The translations under genes were made by a program, and so were the position numbers. This document shows, piece by piece, positions 23,303 through 32,343 of a stretch of 45,757 nt of DNA. The stretch spans positions 1-45,757 of the forward strand of contig CAZVWR010000022.1 in NCBI GenBank assembly GCA_964630905.1. The letters run 5' to 3'. Numbering within the stretch: the stretch's first letter is position 1; every line of letters starts with the position of its first letter. Below the pieces are notes generated by a model that was given only the letters and a program-made list of their open reading frames with translations, had not been told where the DNA came from and ran no database searches. Origin of the DNA: JAGOEX01 sp964630905 (GTDB lineage: Bacteria; UBP6; UBA1177).

Positions 23303-25801
23303 ATGACAAAGAACAGCAAACAGCTAAAGGATTCGATATTCTTCACGGATATGCTTTCGGAAGAAGCAAGTGCACTGGAGCGGGATTTTTTCAAGGCGCT
23401 TGAATATCTTCAGGTTAAGGACCGTACAACGGTGAAAGAGCGTGATATTTATCTGGCGATATCTACGGCAATGAGACACCGTTTGATAAAAGACTGGCTT
23501 CGAACTCAGCATCAGTACAGAATTACCAAGGCAAAGAGAGTCTATTATCTTTCAATGGAATTCCTGATGGGGCGTCTCCTTGGAAATATGCTGATGAATA
23601 TAGACTGTTACGAAGAAGCATCTGCACTTGTCCAGAAACTTGGATATCAACTTGAGGAACTGAGAGATCTTGAACCTGACATGGGGCTTGGAAACGGAGG
23701 TCTGGGAAGACTTGCGGCATGTTTCCTTGAATCAATGGCGACACTTGAACTTCCTGCTTACGGGTACGGAATAAGATATGAATACGGCATATTCAAGCAG
23801 GGGATAAAGAACGGTTATCAGGTGGAAGTGCCGGACAACTGGCTCAAATACGGCTGTCCATGGGAGATCTGCAGACCTGAGCTTGAATACAGGGTTAAAT
23901 TCGGAGGCAGGGTTATCACGGTAATTGATGACAAAGGTGTTGAAAAATATAAGTGGGTTGACACAGAAGATGTAATTGCACTTGCCTATGATGTTCCTGT
24001 GCCCGGTTATGATACCTTCACTGTAAACAATCTGAGACTCTGGCAGGCAAGAAGTACGAATGAATTCGATTTCCAGTATTTCAACAGCGGTGACTACATG
24101 GCCGCAGTCAATGACAAGAATGTGAGCGAGAACATTTCAAAAGTCCTTTATCCCAATGATAACATGCATGAAGGAAAGGTGCTCCGTCTCAAACAGCAGT
24201 ATTTCTTTGTTTCTGCGACATTGCAGGACATAATCAAGCACTACAAGAAAAATCACGGTGCCGACTTTGATGATTTTCCCGAAAAAGTGTGCATTCAGCT
24301 CAATGACACCCATCCGAGTATTGCCATTCCTGAATTGATGAGGATCCTTATCGATGAAGAAGGGATAGACTGGAATGATTCATGGGAACTTACAAAGAGA
24401 ACTTTTGCATACACTAATCACACAGTTCTTCCCGAAGCGGTTGAAAAATGGGATGTCGAGATCATGGGACCTCTTCTTCCGAGACAGCTTCAGATAATTT
24501 ACGAAATAAACAGAAGATTCATCAATGAAGCAAGAGATTTCAAAGGATTTGACACAAGGAGAATAAAGGATGTCTCCATTTTTGAAGAAGCGGGGCATAA
24601 GTTTGTAAGAATGGCAAACCTTGCAATTGTCGGCAGTCATTCGGTGAACGGTGTAAGTGCTCTTCATACCGAGATCCTTAAAAATGACATGTTCAGGGAT
24701 TTCAATGAACTTTTCCCGGGCAAGATCAACAATAAGACAAACGGTATAACTCCGAGAAGATGGCTTAAAAAGGCAAATCCGTTCCTTTCAGCTCTGATAT
24801 CAGATAATATCGGGACAGACTGGGCAAGGAATCTAGATGAACTGAAGAAACTTGAACCTCTTGCAACCGATCATGCATTTCAGGAAATATGGCAGGAGGC
24901 GAAATGGCTTGCCAAAAAACAGCTGCAGGACTATGTGAAAAGAGAAATGAACTTTGACCTTAATGTGGAATCGATGTTCGATGTTCAGGTCAAAAGGATG
25001 CACGAATACAAAAGACAGCTTCTCAATGTTCTTCATGCAATAACACTTTATAACAGGATCAAGAAGAACCCCAAAGGTGATTTTGTTCCCAGAACGAAGA
25101 TCTTCGGCGGAAAAGCGGCTCCCGGATATTATGTCTCAAAGCAGATAATCAAGCTTATCAATTCAGTTTCAAATGTTGTAAACAATGATCCTGAAGTGAA
25201 TAGGTATCTGAATGTATTCTTCTTCCCCAATTATTCCGTATCAATGGCTGAAAAAATCATTCCCGCAAGCGAACTTTCTGAACAGATATCAACGGCCGGT
25301 TTTGAAGCAAGCGGAACAGGCAACATGAAGTTCATGCTCAACGGAGCGCTTACGATAGGAACTCTTGACGGGGCGAATGTTGAAATGCTTGAAGAGGCCG
25401 GTGCTGACAACATTTTCATTTTCGGTCTTACTGCAGACGGTGTAAAAGAGGCGAAAATGACAGGATACAATCCGAGGGTGGTGTATGAAACCGATCCTGA
25501 GCTTAGGGAAGTGCTTGATAAAATAAGAGACAACCACTTCAATCCTGAAGAGCCGGGAGTTTTTGCACACCTTTTCAACGATCTTGTTACCTATGGCGAC
25601 AACTATATGCTTCTTGCTGATTACAGGTCGTATGTCAACACTCAGGACAAGGTTGAAGCAGTTTACAGGGACAGATTTGAATGGACAAAGAAATCAATAC
25701 TTAATACTGCAAGAAGCGGAAAGTTCTCTTCAGACAGGACGATTAGTGAATATGCCGATGAGATCTGGCGCATATCACCTGTGAAAGTTAAAATTGATTG
25801 A
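23303..25801 (+). CDS. glgP: glycogen/starch phosphorylase
   Basis: An 832-residue pyridoxal-phosphate enzyme that splits glucose-1-phosphate from the ends of glycogen or maltodextrin in the cytoplasm. GGGAGTG precedes the ATG. Full length for the GT35 family. Recognised blocks: YYLSMEFLMGR near residue 80, GNGGLGRLAACF, the substrate-loop area QLNDTHPSIAIPELMR, NHTVLPEA, KINNKTNGITPRRW, RMHEYKRQLLN, and the cofactor site EASGTGNMKFMLNG with the Schiff-base lysine at K676. Everything needed is there. It is the only glycogen gene here; a secreted metal-binding protein gene follows after 13 bases, with no obvious functional link. Confidence 0.97.
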   Translation: MTKNSKQLKDSIFFTDMLSEEASALERDFFKALEYLQVKDRTTVKERDIYLAISTAMRHRLIKDWLRTQHQYRITKAKRVYYLSMEFLMGRLLGNMLMNIDCYEEASALVQKLGYQLEELRDLEPDMGLGNGGLGRLAACFLESMATLELPAYGYGIRYEYGIFKQGIKNGYQVEVPDNWLKYGCPWEICRPELEYRVKFGGRVITVIDDKGVEKYKWVDTEDVIALAYDVPVPGYDTFTVNNLRLWQARSTNEFDFQYFNSGDYMAAVNDKNVSENISKVLYPNDNMHEGKVLRLKQQYFFVSATLQDIIKHYKKNHGADFDDFPEKVCIQLNDTHPSIAIPELMRILIDEEGIDWNDSWELTKRTFAYTNHTVLPEAVEKWDVEIMGPLLPRQLQIIYEINRRFINEARDFKGFDTRRIKDVSIFEEAGHKFVRMANLAIVGSHSVNGVSALHTEILKNDMFRDFNELFPGKINNKTNGITPRRWLKKANPFLSALISDNIGTDWARNLDELKKLEPLATDHAFQEIWQEAKWLAKKQLQDYVKREMNFDLNVESMFDVQVKRMHEYKRQLLNVLHAITLYNRIKKNPKGDFVPRTKIFGGKAAPGYYVSKQIIKLINSVSNVVNNDPEVNRYLNVFFFPNYSVSMAEKIIPASELSEQISTAGFEASGTGNMKFMLNGALTIGTLDGANVEMLEEAGADNIFIFGLTADGVKEAKMTGYNPRVVYETDPELREVLDKIRDNHFNPEEPGVFAHLFNDLVTYGDNYMLLADYRSYVNTQDKVEAVYRDRFEWTKKSILNTARSGKFSSDRTISEYADEIWRISPVKVKID

Positions 25802-25814
25802 GGTTTGTCATTCC

Positions 25815-26567
25815 ATGAAATCGGGTTCTGCCGTAATATTTGTCATTATGACCTTTCTGCTGAGTGCACAGGAGCTTAAGGTCTGCACATTATATTCAGA
25901 TAAAGACGGGGACGGATACGGAACTGAGGAGAAAACTGCACAAAATTACTGCGAAGCTAAAGTTCCTGTCGGTTTTGCTGCAAAGAAAGGGGACTGCAAC
26001 GATCTTAACAGATATATAAATCCCGGAGTTGTAGAAAGATGCAACGGCATTGATGACAACTGTGACGGAATAACAGATCCGGAAAATTCAAGCGAATGCA
26101 ACAGCTATTACAAAGATATGGACGGAGACGGTTACGGAATTGACGAATCGAAGTGTCTGTGTGTATCTGAAGGGAAGTTCTCAACACTTGAAAGAGGCGA
26201 CTGTGATGACACAAACAGCAGGGTTTTCCCGGGTGTTAAAGAGATTTGTAACGATCTGGATGATAATTGTAACGGCATGATCGACGAAGGGGAGGGGGGT
26301 CAGGGATGCAGACCTTTCTATTACGATTCAGACGGAGACGGTTACGGTGCAGGTGATGAATCAAAATGTCTTTGCAAACCTGATGGTCTTTACAGGGCCG
26401 ATATGACAGGAGATTGCAATGACAGCAATCCGGCTGTTCATCCCGGTGCTCACGAATATTTTGACCGGATCGATAACAACTGCAACGGAGTGGTTGATGA
26501 GAATCCAGGTGTTCCAGGTCCGGCAGATCATCATCATAAACATCACAATAAACATAAGAAAGATTGA
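25815..26567 (+). CDS. secreted MopE-type metal-binding repeat protein with His-rich tail
   Basis: A 250-residue exported protein. The ATG at 25815 gives the signal peptide MKSGSAVIFVIMTFLLSA; its ribosome site is weak (GAGG, 11 bases away), so translation may be coupled to the phosphorylase gene upstream. The mature part is three copies of the putative metal-binding motif also found in MopE: DxDGDGYG, then GDCND or GDCDD, then PG, and CNGIDDNCDG-like ends. The DxDGDGY loops resemble calcium-binding loops. The C-terminus, DHHHKHHNKHKKD, is rich in histidine and lysine and could bind copper, nickel or zinc. Role likely binding or storing metal ions outside the inner membrane; which metal is unknown. 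Confidence 0.75.
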   Translation: MKSGSAVIFVIMTFLLSAQELKVCTLYSDKDGDGYGTEEKTAQNYCEAKVPVGFAAKKGDCNDLNRYINPGVVERCNGIDDNCDGITDPENSSECNSYYKDMDGDGYGIDESKCLCVSEGKFSTLERGDCDDTNSRVFPGVKEICNDLDDNCNGMIDEGEGGQGCRPFYYDSDGDGYGAGDESKCLCKPDGLYRADMTGDCNDSNPAVHPGAHEYFDRIDNNCNGVVDENPGVPGPADHHHKHHNKHKKD

Positions 26568-26576
26568 GGAGGTCTC

Positions 26577-27512
26577 TTGTATCCCGGACTCAAAAGCCTG
26601 AAACATAAAGCGGGTGCCCCTTTTTTCCTGTCGGTTTCATCGACAGTGCTTAAAAATTCAGAACTTAAAATGCTTAAAGAGATCAATCCTTCCGGAATGA
26701 TATATTTTAAAAGAAATGTTGAAAACTGTGAGTCGTTGCAGGATCTTATAAAATCAGCAAACAAGGTTGAAAGTATTAAGTACCATGCAGTTGATGAAGA
26801 AGGAGGAAGAGTCCGCCGTCTTCCGGCAGGTGACTGGTCGCTCCCTTCGATGCTTGAAATAACTGAGAACGGAAAACATTTTGCGACAGAAAAAATAGAT
26901 ATTCTCGGAAGGAAACTTAATGAGACAGGGATAAACATGAACATGGCTCCCAATGTTGACCTCAGAAGCGGAGAGAACTCTTCGATAGTAGGTGACAGGT
27001 CTTTCGGTGAAGATCCTTTGCAGGTTATACAGTTTGCAGAAATTTATATAGAAATGATGAAAAAGAACGGGATCAACCCTGTTTTAAAGCATTTCCCCGG
27101 TCACGGAACGACTACAGTTGATTCGCACAAGTCCCTTCCGATGATAAATAAACCGCTGGACGCCCTTTTTGAAGAAGACCTTCTGCCGTATAAAGCGCTT
27201 GCAAACAAGGCCGGTTTTGTCATGGTTGCTCATCTTCTCCACCCCGATGTGAGCGAGCTTCCAGCTACTCTTTCAAGGGAATGGAACGAAATACTTAGAA
27301 AAAACACAGGATTTAAAGGGATCTCTATGACAGATGATATGGAAATGCATGCTCTTGACAACTATTCCTATCTTGAAAAAATGGAACTCTTTTATGAAAG
27401 CGGAATAAATATGCTTCTTGTCTGTTCAGGTAATGAAGAAGCTATATCAGGATTTTTTGAAGCGTCCGTCAGGATGGTCGAAAAAGGGGTGTCAGGAAAG
27501 TTTCAGCACTGA
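26577..27512 (+). CDS. nagZ: glycoside hydrolase family 3, NagZ-like beta-N-acetylhexosaminidase
   Basis: A 311-residue hydrolase expected to release N-acetylglucosamine from muropeptides during peptidoglycan recycling. The TTG at 26577 is the start, since GAGGAGG ends four bases before it and no ATG lies near. Family motifs: VDEEGGRVRRL, NMAPNVDL, VGDRSFGEDP, the signature KHFPGHGTTTVDSHKSLP (171 onward, with the histidine used as general acid/base in this family) and MTDDMEMHAL (251 onward) carrying the nucleophile aspartate. No signal peptide, so cytoplasmic, as in E. coli NagZ. Slightly short of the usual 330-340 residues. The last 21 bases overlap the convergent unknown gene. Confidence 0.85.
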   Translation: MYPGLKSLKHKAGAPFFLSVSSTVLKNSELKMLKEINPSGMIYFKRNVENCESLQDLIKSANKVESIKYHAVDEEGGRVRRLPAGDWSLPSMLEITENGKHFATEKIDILGRKLNETGINMNMAPNVDLRSGENSSIVGDRSFGEDPLQVIQFAEIYIEMMKKNGINPVLKHFPGHGTTTVDSHKSLPMINKPLDALFEEDLLPYKALANKAGFVMVAHLLHPDVSELPATLSREWNEILRKNTGFKGISMTDDMEMHALDNYSYLEKMELFYESGINMLLVCSGNEEAISGFFEASVRMVEKGVSGKFQH

Positions 27513-27857
27513 AAATGTATTGGGTTTAAGCTTTACTGTAATAAAATTTCTCCCTTCGAACTCTTCAACGACATACATTTTTGCTCTTCCTGCAATGTCC
27601 TTGAATTTGCTTCCGACAGGTGAAAGGTTTCTATCAACGGTGACTCTGTTCTCTATTTCTTTTGCACAGTCAGTATTAATTACAACAACAATTTCAACAG
27701 TTTCTCTGATCATTGAATACGCAAGAAGCATATTTTCAAGAACATCATAAAGACGCCATCTGCCGTTAAATTCAACTTCACGGTAATACTGACAGCCTGT
27801 GTCGGCAAAACCCTCTTTTTTCAGGATCTCTACAAGATCGCTCATCTGCTTGGCCAT
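27492..27857 (-). CDS. small conserved-looking protein of unknown function
   Basis: A 121-residue soluble protein with no signal or membrane segment. A strong ribosome site, AAAGGAGGG, ends four bases before the ATG, which argues for a real gene. The fold looks alpha/beta with strands such as VEIVVVINTD and AKMYVVEEFE. There are two cysteines and no motif I recognise. Its 3' end overlaps the GH3 gene by 21 bases tail to tail. Confidence 0.6.
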   Translation of the reverse strand: MAKQMSDLVEILKKEGFADTGCQYYREVEFNGRWRLYDVLENMLLAYSMIRETVEIVVVINTDCAKEIENRVTVDRNLSPVGSKFKDIAGRAKMYVVEEFEGRNFITVKLKPNTFSVLKLS

Positions 27858-27889
27858 TTTACCCTCCTTTAATATGTCATGGCGATGAT

Positions 27890-27916
27890 GATTTTAAGGA
27901 AATCCTTTTTAAAATC
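27890..27916. repeat. imperfect hairpin between the unknown gene and the endonuclease gene
   Basis: GATTTTAAGGA (27890-27900) pairs with TCCTttttAAAATC (27903-27916) apart from a three-base bulge, though the loop is tight. It could end transcription of the endonuclease gene from the right, but on that strand no T-run follows the stem, so this is uncertain. Confidence 0.3.
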
Positions 27917-27948
27917 AACCGGAAAAATTTTTTTTTGAACACTACAGT

Positions 27949-28725
27949 TCATTTTTTGTTGTTTTTCAGCAGTGTCAAACAGCTGTTGCTTAAGATAAGA
28001 TTCTGATTTCCTTGGATCTTTTCGATTTCAGAGTTTCTTAGGCATTCTGATGTGTCAACGGGGTCTGATATGTTCCATGCTTCAAACATTTTTTTGTTTT
28101 TTTCGTTGATTATACCAAAACCGGGGTACGCTGAATTCATATACATATAAATCCTTGCGATGTCCCCGCGGATGTTTTCAGCAGGTTCCGCGATTTTGCC
28201 GGACACTTCAAAATCACATCTGCCGTAATCTCTTTTTTCACCTGAAATTATACCGTGATCGAGATCAGATCTGTCGGCATTGATTTCACCTATTGCAGGA
28301 ACAAGATTATACATGTCTGCCTGCATCAACTGGAATTTTTTATTCATTTTTGAAGCACAGCTGCGTCCTTTGAATTTCTTTCCTTTGCTGTCAATGCAAT
28401 CAGCGTGTCCGTATTTCCATTCAGAAAGGTTATTTCCGAATGCTGAGGCAGGGACGATGTGTTCCCATTCAACCTTTTTTGACCGTTTCTTGTTTTTTGG
28501 TGAAATATATCCACAGATTTCAGGATCGACATTAAGCTTTTCATCATAAAGACATCCGCAGTAAAAAGTCTTTCTTGCGATATTCCCGTTGTAGACAGCT
28601 TTGTTTAGAAACTGTTTCGCTTTGGAAAATGACTTTACAGTAGTGTTAGGCAACTGGGCCGAAGTGTCTGAAAACAGGGATAAAGTTATTACTAAAGAAA
28701 TAAATATTTTAAAAAATAAACGCAT
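27949..28725 (-). CDS. exported endonuclease I (EndA/Vvn family)
   Basis: A 258-residue non-specific nuclease of the Endonuclease_1 family that degrades DNA (often RNA too) in the periplasm or medium. GAGGAAGAG precedes the ATG. Signal peptide MRLFFKIFISLVITLSLFSDTSA. Active-site signature VEWEHIVPASAFG (with the metal/catalytic histidine), then QLMQADMYNLVPAIGEINADRSD and RGDIARIYMYM, all diagnostic. Eight cysteines in the mature part fit disulfide stabilisation as in Vvn. Together with the exported phosphatases it could let the cell use external DNA as a phosphate source. The 164 bases upstream show no good promoter. Confidence 0.9.
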   Translation of the reverse strand: MRLFFKIFISLVITLSLFSDTSAQLPNTTVKSFSKAKQFLNKAVYNGNIARKTFYCGCLYDEKLNVDPEICGYISPKNKKRSKKVEWEHIVPASAFGNNLSEWKYGHADCIDSKGKKFKGRSCASKMNKKFQLMQADMYNLVPAIGEINADRSDLDHGIISGEKRDYGRCDFEVSGKIAEPAENIRGDIARIYMYMNSAYPGFGIINEKNKKMFEAWNISDPVDTSECLRNSEIEKIQGNQNLILSNSCLTLLKNNKK

Positions 28726-28889
28726 CTCTTCCTCACAAAATTATATGTATTTTAATTGATTGGCGAAGGTTAATAAATAGAAATGTCAGCGAATATAAAG
28801 TGTTGCAGAATTAAACTTGTGCTTAAGATAATGATCGCATAAGTTAATAACTTGAAAGCGTTTGTTAGAAAATTGAAGACAATCGATAT

Positions 28890-30317
28890 TTAGTCCTGAA
28901 CAGTCACGCTCTGGGCTGAAAAGTCATCTTTAGGCGGGATTAGAGTTGATGAAAGTTCGTTAAGACCTTCAGTTGTGATCTCAGCCACAGTGATGGATGA
29001 GCTTTCATCGTTTGAGCTTCTGAATGAATGGATCAGCACATGGTTTTTAAATGGTTCGCCTGTTAATTTTATCATTGGTTCTGTAAGGTCATGGGTCTCT
29101 TTTTTAACAAATGACATTACACCTTCGTCAATTCCAAGTGTTGCTCCTTTGAATAATGAATTCAATATGATAGCTGTTGTGCCTTCATCATTCAATGCAA
29201 TGTAATAAGGTGCGTCAAGAACTGCGTCTGTGAATGTTGAAATATGTGATATTGTTTCATTTCCGTCATATTGAAAAAGCTTTATTTTGCCAGTGTCATC
29301 TGAATACTCGCTTGAATTGGAGATCATAATATATCCGTTGTCGGAAACTCCGATCGATTTTACTGATGGACTTGATCCGTTTACTCCCGTTGCTCCCCAG
29401 ATATCAAACCATTTTATCACCTGCGGAGTTTCGGTTGTGAGATCTAAAAGTGCGAGATCGTCAGGTCCTGATGAGCCGATGCCGCTTCCTTCTTCGGTTA
29501 TGAACTCTTTTCCGCCGATAACGATTGCCTTATTTCCACCCGGAAGAACTGTAAAAGCGCTTGGAACATGCATCTGCGGACGATTTTCGCTGATCACGGC
29601 TTTCCCGAATCTGTCAACAGTCATTGTGTAAATTCCGCCGTTATAGTTATTGTAATCACCTGTTTCAAGGATATTTCCGCTCACAAGGATCATTTTGTAA
29701 GGGTCGGCAGGGTGGGGGACAACTTCATCAAAGATCACCCGTTCAACTTCTTCGCCGTTCACTTTTAAGTTAGGCAGAACGATTTTGCTGTCAGAAATGC
29801 AGAGTGTTGAGTCAATTAACGCAAAAAGGGTGACATGCCCGGTTTTCCATGAAGAAACTGCCGCAAGACGCCCGTTTGAATTGAATCCGATCCCTCTGAG
29901 ATCAGGATCTGTTTCAAAATATTTTTCAGTGTCAACAACAGTCCCGTCATCTTTCAAGATCAGGACATAAACTCTCCATGGAGCATCAGAATCAGAATAA
30001 TTTCTTGCAGTTGCAAGAATAATCCGCCCTTGAGGAAGATCCGTTATACAATCTTTCCCTGAGGAGTCAAAACCCGAAAGAAATTCACCGGTTTCATAAT
30101 CGTCATCGTTTGATCCTTCCTCATCAGCCAAATCGTCATCTGTTTCAATGCTGTTGTCGTGTTCAGAAGTGTCAGCTGCCTCGTCATTCAGGGCATCATT
30201 TGGTTCAGAATCATCAACATCATTGACAGTTTCGTCATTTGTCTCTTTTTCCGTGCCGCTGCACGAAATGAAAAGGAGTAAAAAAGGAATCATTAGTAAA
30301 AACATAATTTTCTTCAT
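28890..30317 (-). CDS. acidic-linker lipoprotein with predicted beta-propeller
   Basis: A 475-residue lipoprotein; signal peptide ends in LFISC, and GGAG lies eight bases before the ATG. An Asp/Glu/Asn-rich linker (NDETVNDVDDSEPNDALNDE and onward, to about residue 75) is followed by roughly 390 residues made of short repeated strand units: RIILATARNYSDS, GRLAAVSSWKTGHVTLFAL, KMILVSGNI, NKAIVIGG, GYIMISNSS, TAIILNS. This periodicity suggests a six- or seven-bladed propeller of the WD40/YVTN type. No catalytic motif is seen. It begins 3 bases after the small membrane protein gene and shares its promoter. Confidence 0.6.
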   Translation of the reverse strand: MKKIMFLLMIPFLLLFISCSGTEKETNDETVNDVDDSEPNDALNDEAADTSEHDNSIETDDDLADEEGSNDDDYETGEFLSGFDSSGKDCITDLPQGRIILATARNYSDSDAPWRVYVLILKDDGTVVDTEKYFETDPDLRGIGFNSNGRLAAVSSWKTGHVTLFALIDSTLCISDSKIVLPNLKVNGEEVERVIFDEVVPHPADPYKMILVSGNILETGDYNNYNGGIYTMTVDRFGKAVISENRPQMHVPSAFTVLPGGNKAIVIGGKEFITEEGSGIGSSGPDDLALLDLTTETPQVIKWFDIWGATGVNGSSPSVKSIGVSDNGYIMISNSSEYSDDTGKIKLFQYDGNETISHISTFTDAVLDAPYYIALNDEGTTAIILNSLFKGATLGIDEGVMSFVKKETHDLTEPMIKLTGEPFKNHVLIHSFRSSNDESSSITVAEITTEGLNELSSTLIPPKDDFSAQSVTVQD

Positions 30318-30320
30318 GAA

Positions 30321-30560
30321 TTATTCTCCTGTCGCTTTTTCGATCTCTTTTTTCATTCTTTCTTCTTCAGCTTTTGCCTGATCATCAAGAGATTTTTTAA
30401 GTCTGTGGAGGTCGCGGATATCAACTTTTTCGTTTTCGATCACCACTTCCCTCGATTCTTTGATGTCTTTATCAATGTTAGGGCCAGACTGGATCGAAAC
30501 AAGATAATAAATTATCGCCATTGCTCCAAGCAGTGTAAGAATCAGACCGATACTTTTCAT
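30321..30560 (-). CDS. small single-pass membrane protein with coiled-coil tail
   Basis: A 79-residue protein. The ATG at 30560 follows GGGAGGACAAA; upstream in-frame codons lack a site. Residues about 3-22 (SIGLILTLLGAMAIIYYLVS) form one membrane segment, followed by about 50 highly charged residues with heptad-like spacing (LHRLKKSLDDQAKAEEERMKK). No known family. It is co-transcribed with the downstream lipoprotein and could be a membrane partner for it. Confidence 0.65.
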   Translation of the reverse strand: MKSIGLILTLLGAMAIIYYLVSIQSGPNIDKDIKESREVVIENEKVDIRDLHRLKKSLDDQAKAEEERMKKEIEKATGE

Positions 30561-30590
30561 TTTGTCCTCCCGGAAATATAAAACCGTATT

Positions 30591-30619
30591 ATTATATGTC
30601 ATAACTTGCTGTTTTACAA
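30591..30619 (-). promoter_or_regulatory. sigma70-type promoter for the small membrane protein/lipoprotein operon
   Basis: On the minus strand TTGTAA (30619-30614), exactly 17 bases, then perfect TATAAT (30596-30591), 30 bases before the ATG at 30560. Confidence 0.65.
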
Positions 30620-30650
30620 ATGATAATATGTTGAGAATACGACTTTTTCC

Positions 30651-30679
30651 TTGAAATAATTCACGGAATATGATATACG
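30651..30679 (+). promoter_or_regulatory. possible promoter for the hybrid kinase
   Basis: TTGAAA (30651-30656), 17 bases, TATACG (30674-30679), 39 bases before the kinase ATG. It is divergent from the minus-strand promoter at 30591-30619. Confidence 0.45.
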
Positions 30680-30718
30680 GTACAACAGTTTAATTTTAAC
30701 AGGAAATTGTTTTTTTCC

Positions 30719-32320
30719 ATGGATCAAAGCGGTTTTGTCTTTTTAATCATTTTTGCATTGCTGCTTGTCGTAACAGTTCTGGTTTTTAACATTTCTTTAA
30801 GGAAGCTTGTTAAAAAAAGGACTACTGAACTTGAAAGAGAGCACAGTTTTCTTAATTACGCAATGGAAGCTACTCATACCAACATAAACATAACAGATGC
30901 TGATTACAACTTACATTATGTCGATCCCAACTGGCAGAAAGTCTATGGAAATCCAAACGGAAGAAAGTGCTACGAATATTTCATGGGACGGCAATCCCCG
31001 TGTCAAAACTGCGGAATGCCGCAGGCAATGGAGAAAAAGGAGACCATTGTCTATGAAGAGGTCATGCCGAATGAAAACGACCGGGTTGTAGAAGTTCACA
31101 CAATCCCTTTTCAGGAGCCGGACGGCAAGTGGCTGTTTGCGGAGTTCAATGTCGATATAACAAGACGGAAAAAGGCGGAAGATGCATTACAGACTGCTCA
31201 GCGGCTTGAATCACTCGGAATTCTTGCCGGCGGGATAGCTCACGATTTCAACAATCTTCTCAGCGGTATTTTCGGGAGTATTGCTATTGCTTCCGAGTTG
31301 TCTGATAATGAAGAAGCTAAAGCCTATCTTTCACAGGCATCAGGTTCAATTGACAGAGCAAGAAGTCTGACAACACAGCTTCTTACTTTTGCAAAAGGGG
31401 GTGTTCCGGTAAAAAAGACAGGATCTCTGATACCGTTTATTGAAAAAACAGTTAATTTTGCACTCAGCGGGTCAAATGTTTCGTGTAAATTTGAAATTGC
31501 AGAAGATCTTGCTTTGTGTGAATTTGACTGTAACCAGATCGGACAAGTGATTGATAATCTGGTTATCAATGCCAAGCAGGCGATGTCGGAAAGCGGAGTC
31601 ATAGAGGTCTCTGCTGAAAACATTACTGTTCCTGATAATGGAAACACCAAATATCTGCCCGGAAAATATATAAAGATAACGGTAAAAGACAGCGGAACAG
31701 GCATTCCCAAAGAAGTTCTGCCTAAAATATTCGATCCGTTCTTTACCACAAAATCAAAAGGTGCAGGACTTGGACTTGCAACATCATATTCGATAGTAAA
31801 GAGGCACGGAGGTTTCATCGAGGTGAAATCTGAGATAGGAAAGGGGAGTACATTCACTGTTTTTCTTCCCGCTGCAAACGGGCCGTTACCGTCAGAGAAC
31901 GAAAATATTGAAAAAGAGCATAAAGGGTCAGGCACGATTCTTGTAATGGATGATCAGGAAATTATAAGGATTACAACAGGAAAAATGTTCGAAACGCTCG
32001 GATATTCGGTCGTTTTTAAAGAGGACGGTGCATCGGCTGTCGAATATTTTGAGAAAAACCGAAGCATTAAAGGGATGATCTTTGATCTGACAATTCCCGG
32101 CGGAATGGGCGGACTTGAAGCAGTTTCAAAGATCAGAGAGATCGACAAATCTGTTCCTGTTTTTGTTTCAAGCGGCTATGCTGACGACCCCGTCATGGCA
32201 GACCCTCAGAAATACGGATTCACTGCAAGCATCACCAAACCTTTCACAAAAGCGGAATTGATGAGAGTTCTGAATGGGTATATGGGAAATGAACCGATTG
32301 GAAAATGTGAAATTCCTTGA
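30719..32320 (+). CDS. membrane-anchored hybrid histidine kinase (PAS-kinase-receiver)
   Basis: A 533-residue sensor. One N-terminal membrane segment (VFLIIFALLLVVTVLVFNI), then a PAS domain (about 40-150) with the cysteine cluster C84, C95, C98 in KCYEYFMGRQSPCQNCG. The kinase core has H175 in GGIAHDFNNLLSG, VIDNLVINAKQAM, KDSGTGIP and KGAGLGLATSY. A C-terminal receiver starts at GTILVMDDQE, with phospho-acceptor D456 in MIFDLTIPGGMGG and KPFTKAEL. There is no DNA-binding output, so a separate response regulator or phosphotransfer protein is needed. Start: ATG at 30719 is used; TTG at 30707 is possible, and neither has ideal spacing from AGGAAA (30701-30706). The next lipoprotein gene follows within 23 bases. 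Confidence 0.85.
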   Translation: MDQSGFVFLIIFALLLVVTVLVFNISLRKLVKKRTTELEREHSFLNYAMEATHTNINITDADYNLHYVDPNWQKVYGNPNGRKCYEYFMGRQSPCQNCGMPQAMEKKETIVYEEVMPNENDRVVEVHTIPFQEPDGKWLFAEFNVDITRRKKAEDALQTAQRLESLGILAGGIAHDFNNLLSGIFGSIAIASELSDNEEAKAYLSQASGSIDRARSLTTQLLTFAKGGVPVKKTGSLIPFIEKTVNFALSGSNVSCKFEIAEDLALCEFDCNQIGQVIDNLVINAKQAMSESGVIEVSAENITVPDNGNTKYLPGKYIKITVKDSGTGIPKEVLPKIFDPFFTTKSKGAGLGLATSYSIVKRHGGFIEVKSEIGKGSTFTVFLPAANGPLPSENENIEKEHKGSGTILVMDDQEIIRITTGKMFETLGYSVVFKEDGASAVEYFEKNRSIKGMIFDLTIPGGMGGLEAVSKIREIDKSVPVFVSSGYADDPVMADPQKYGFTASITKPFTKAELMRVLNGYMGNEPIGKCEIP

Positions 32321-32343
32321 TATTTCTTAGAAAAAAAGGGTTT

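Noticed and set aside
31324..31935. 203-residue ORF antisense to the hybrid kinase
   Set aside because: Covers the conserved kinase core on the other strand; composition reflects the complement of coding bases.
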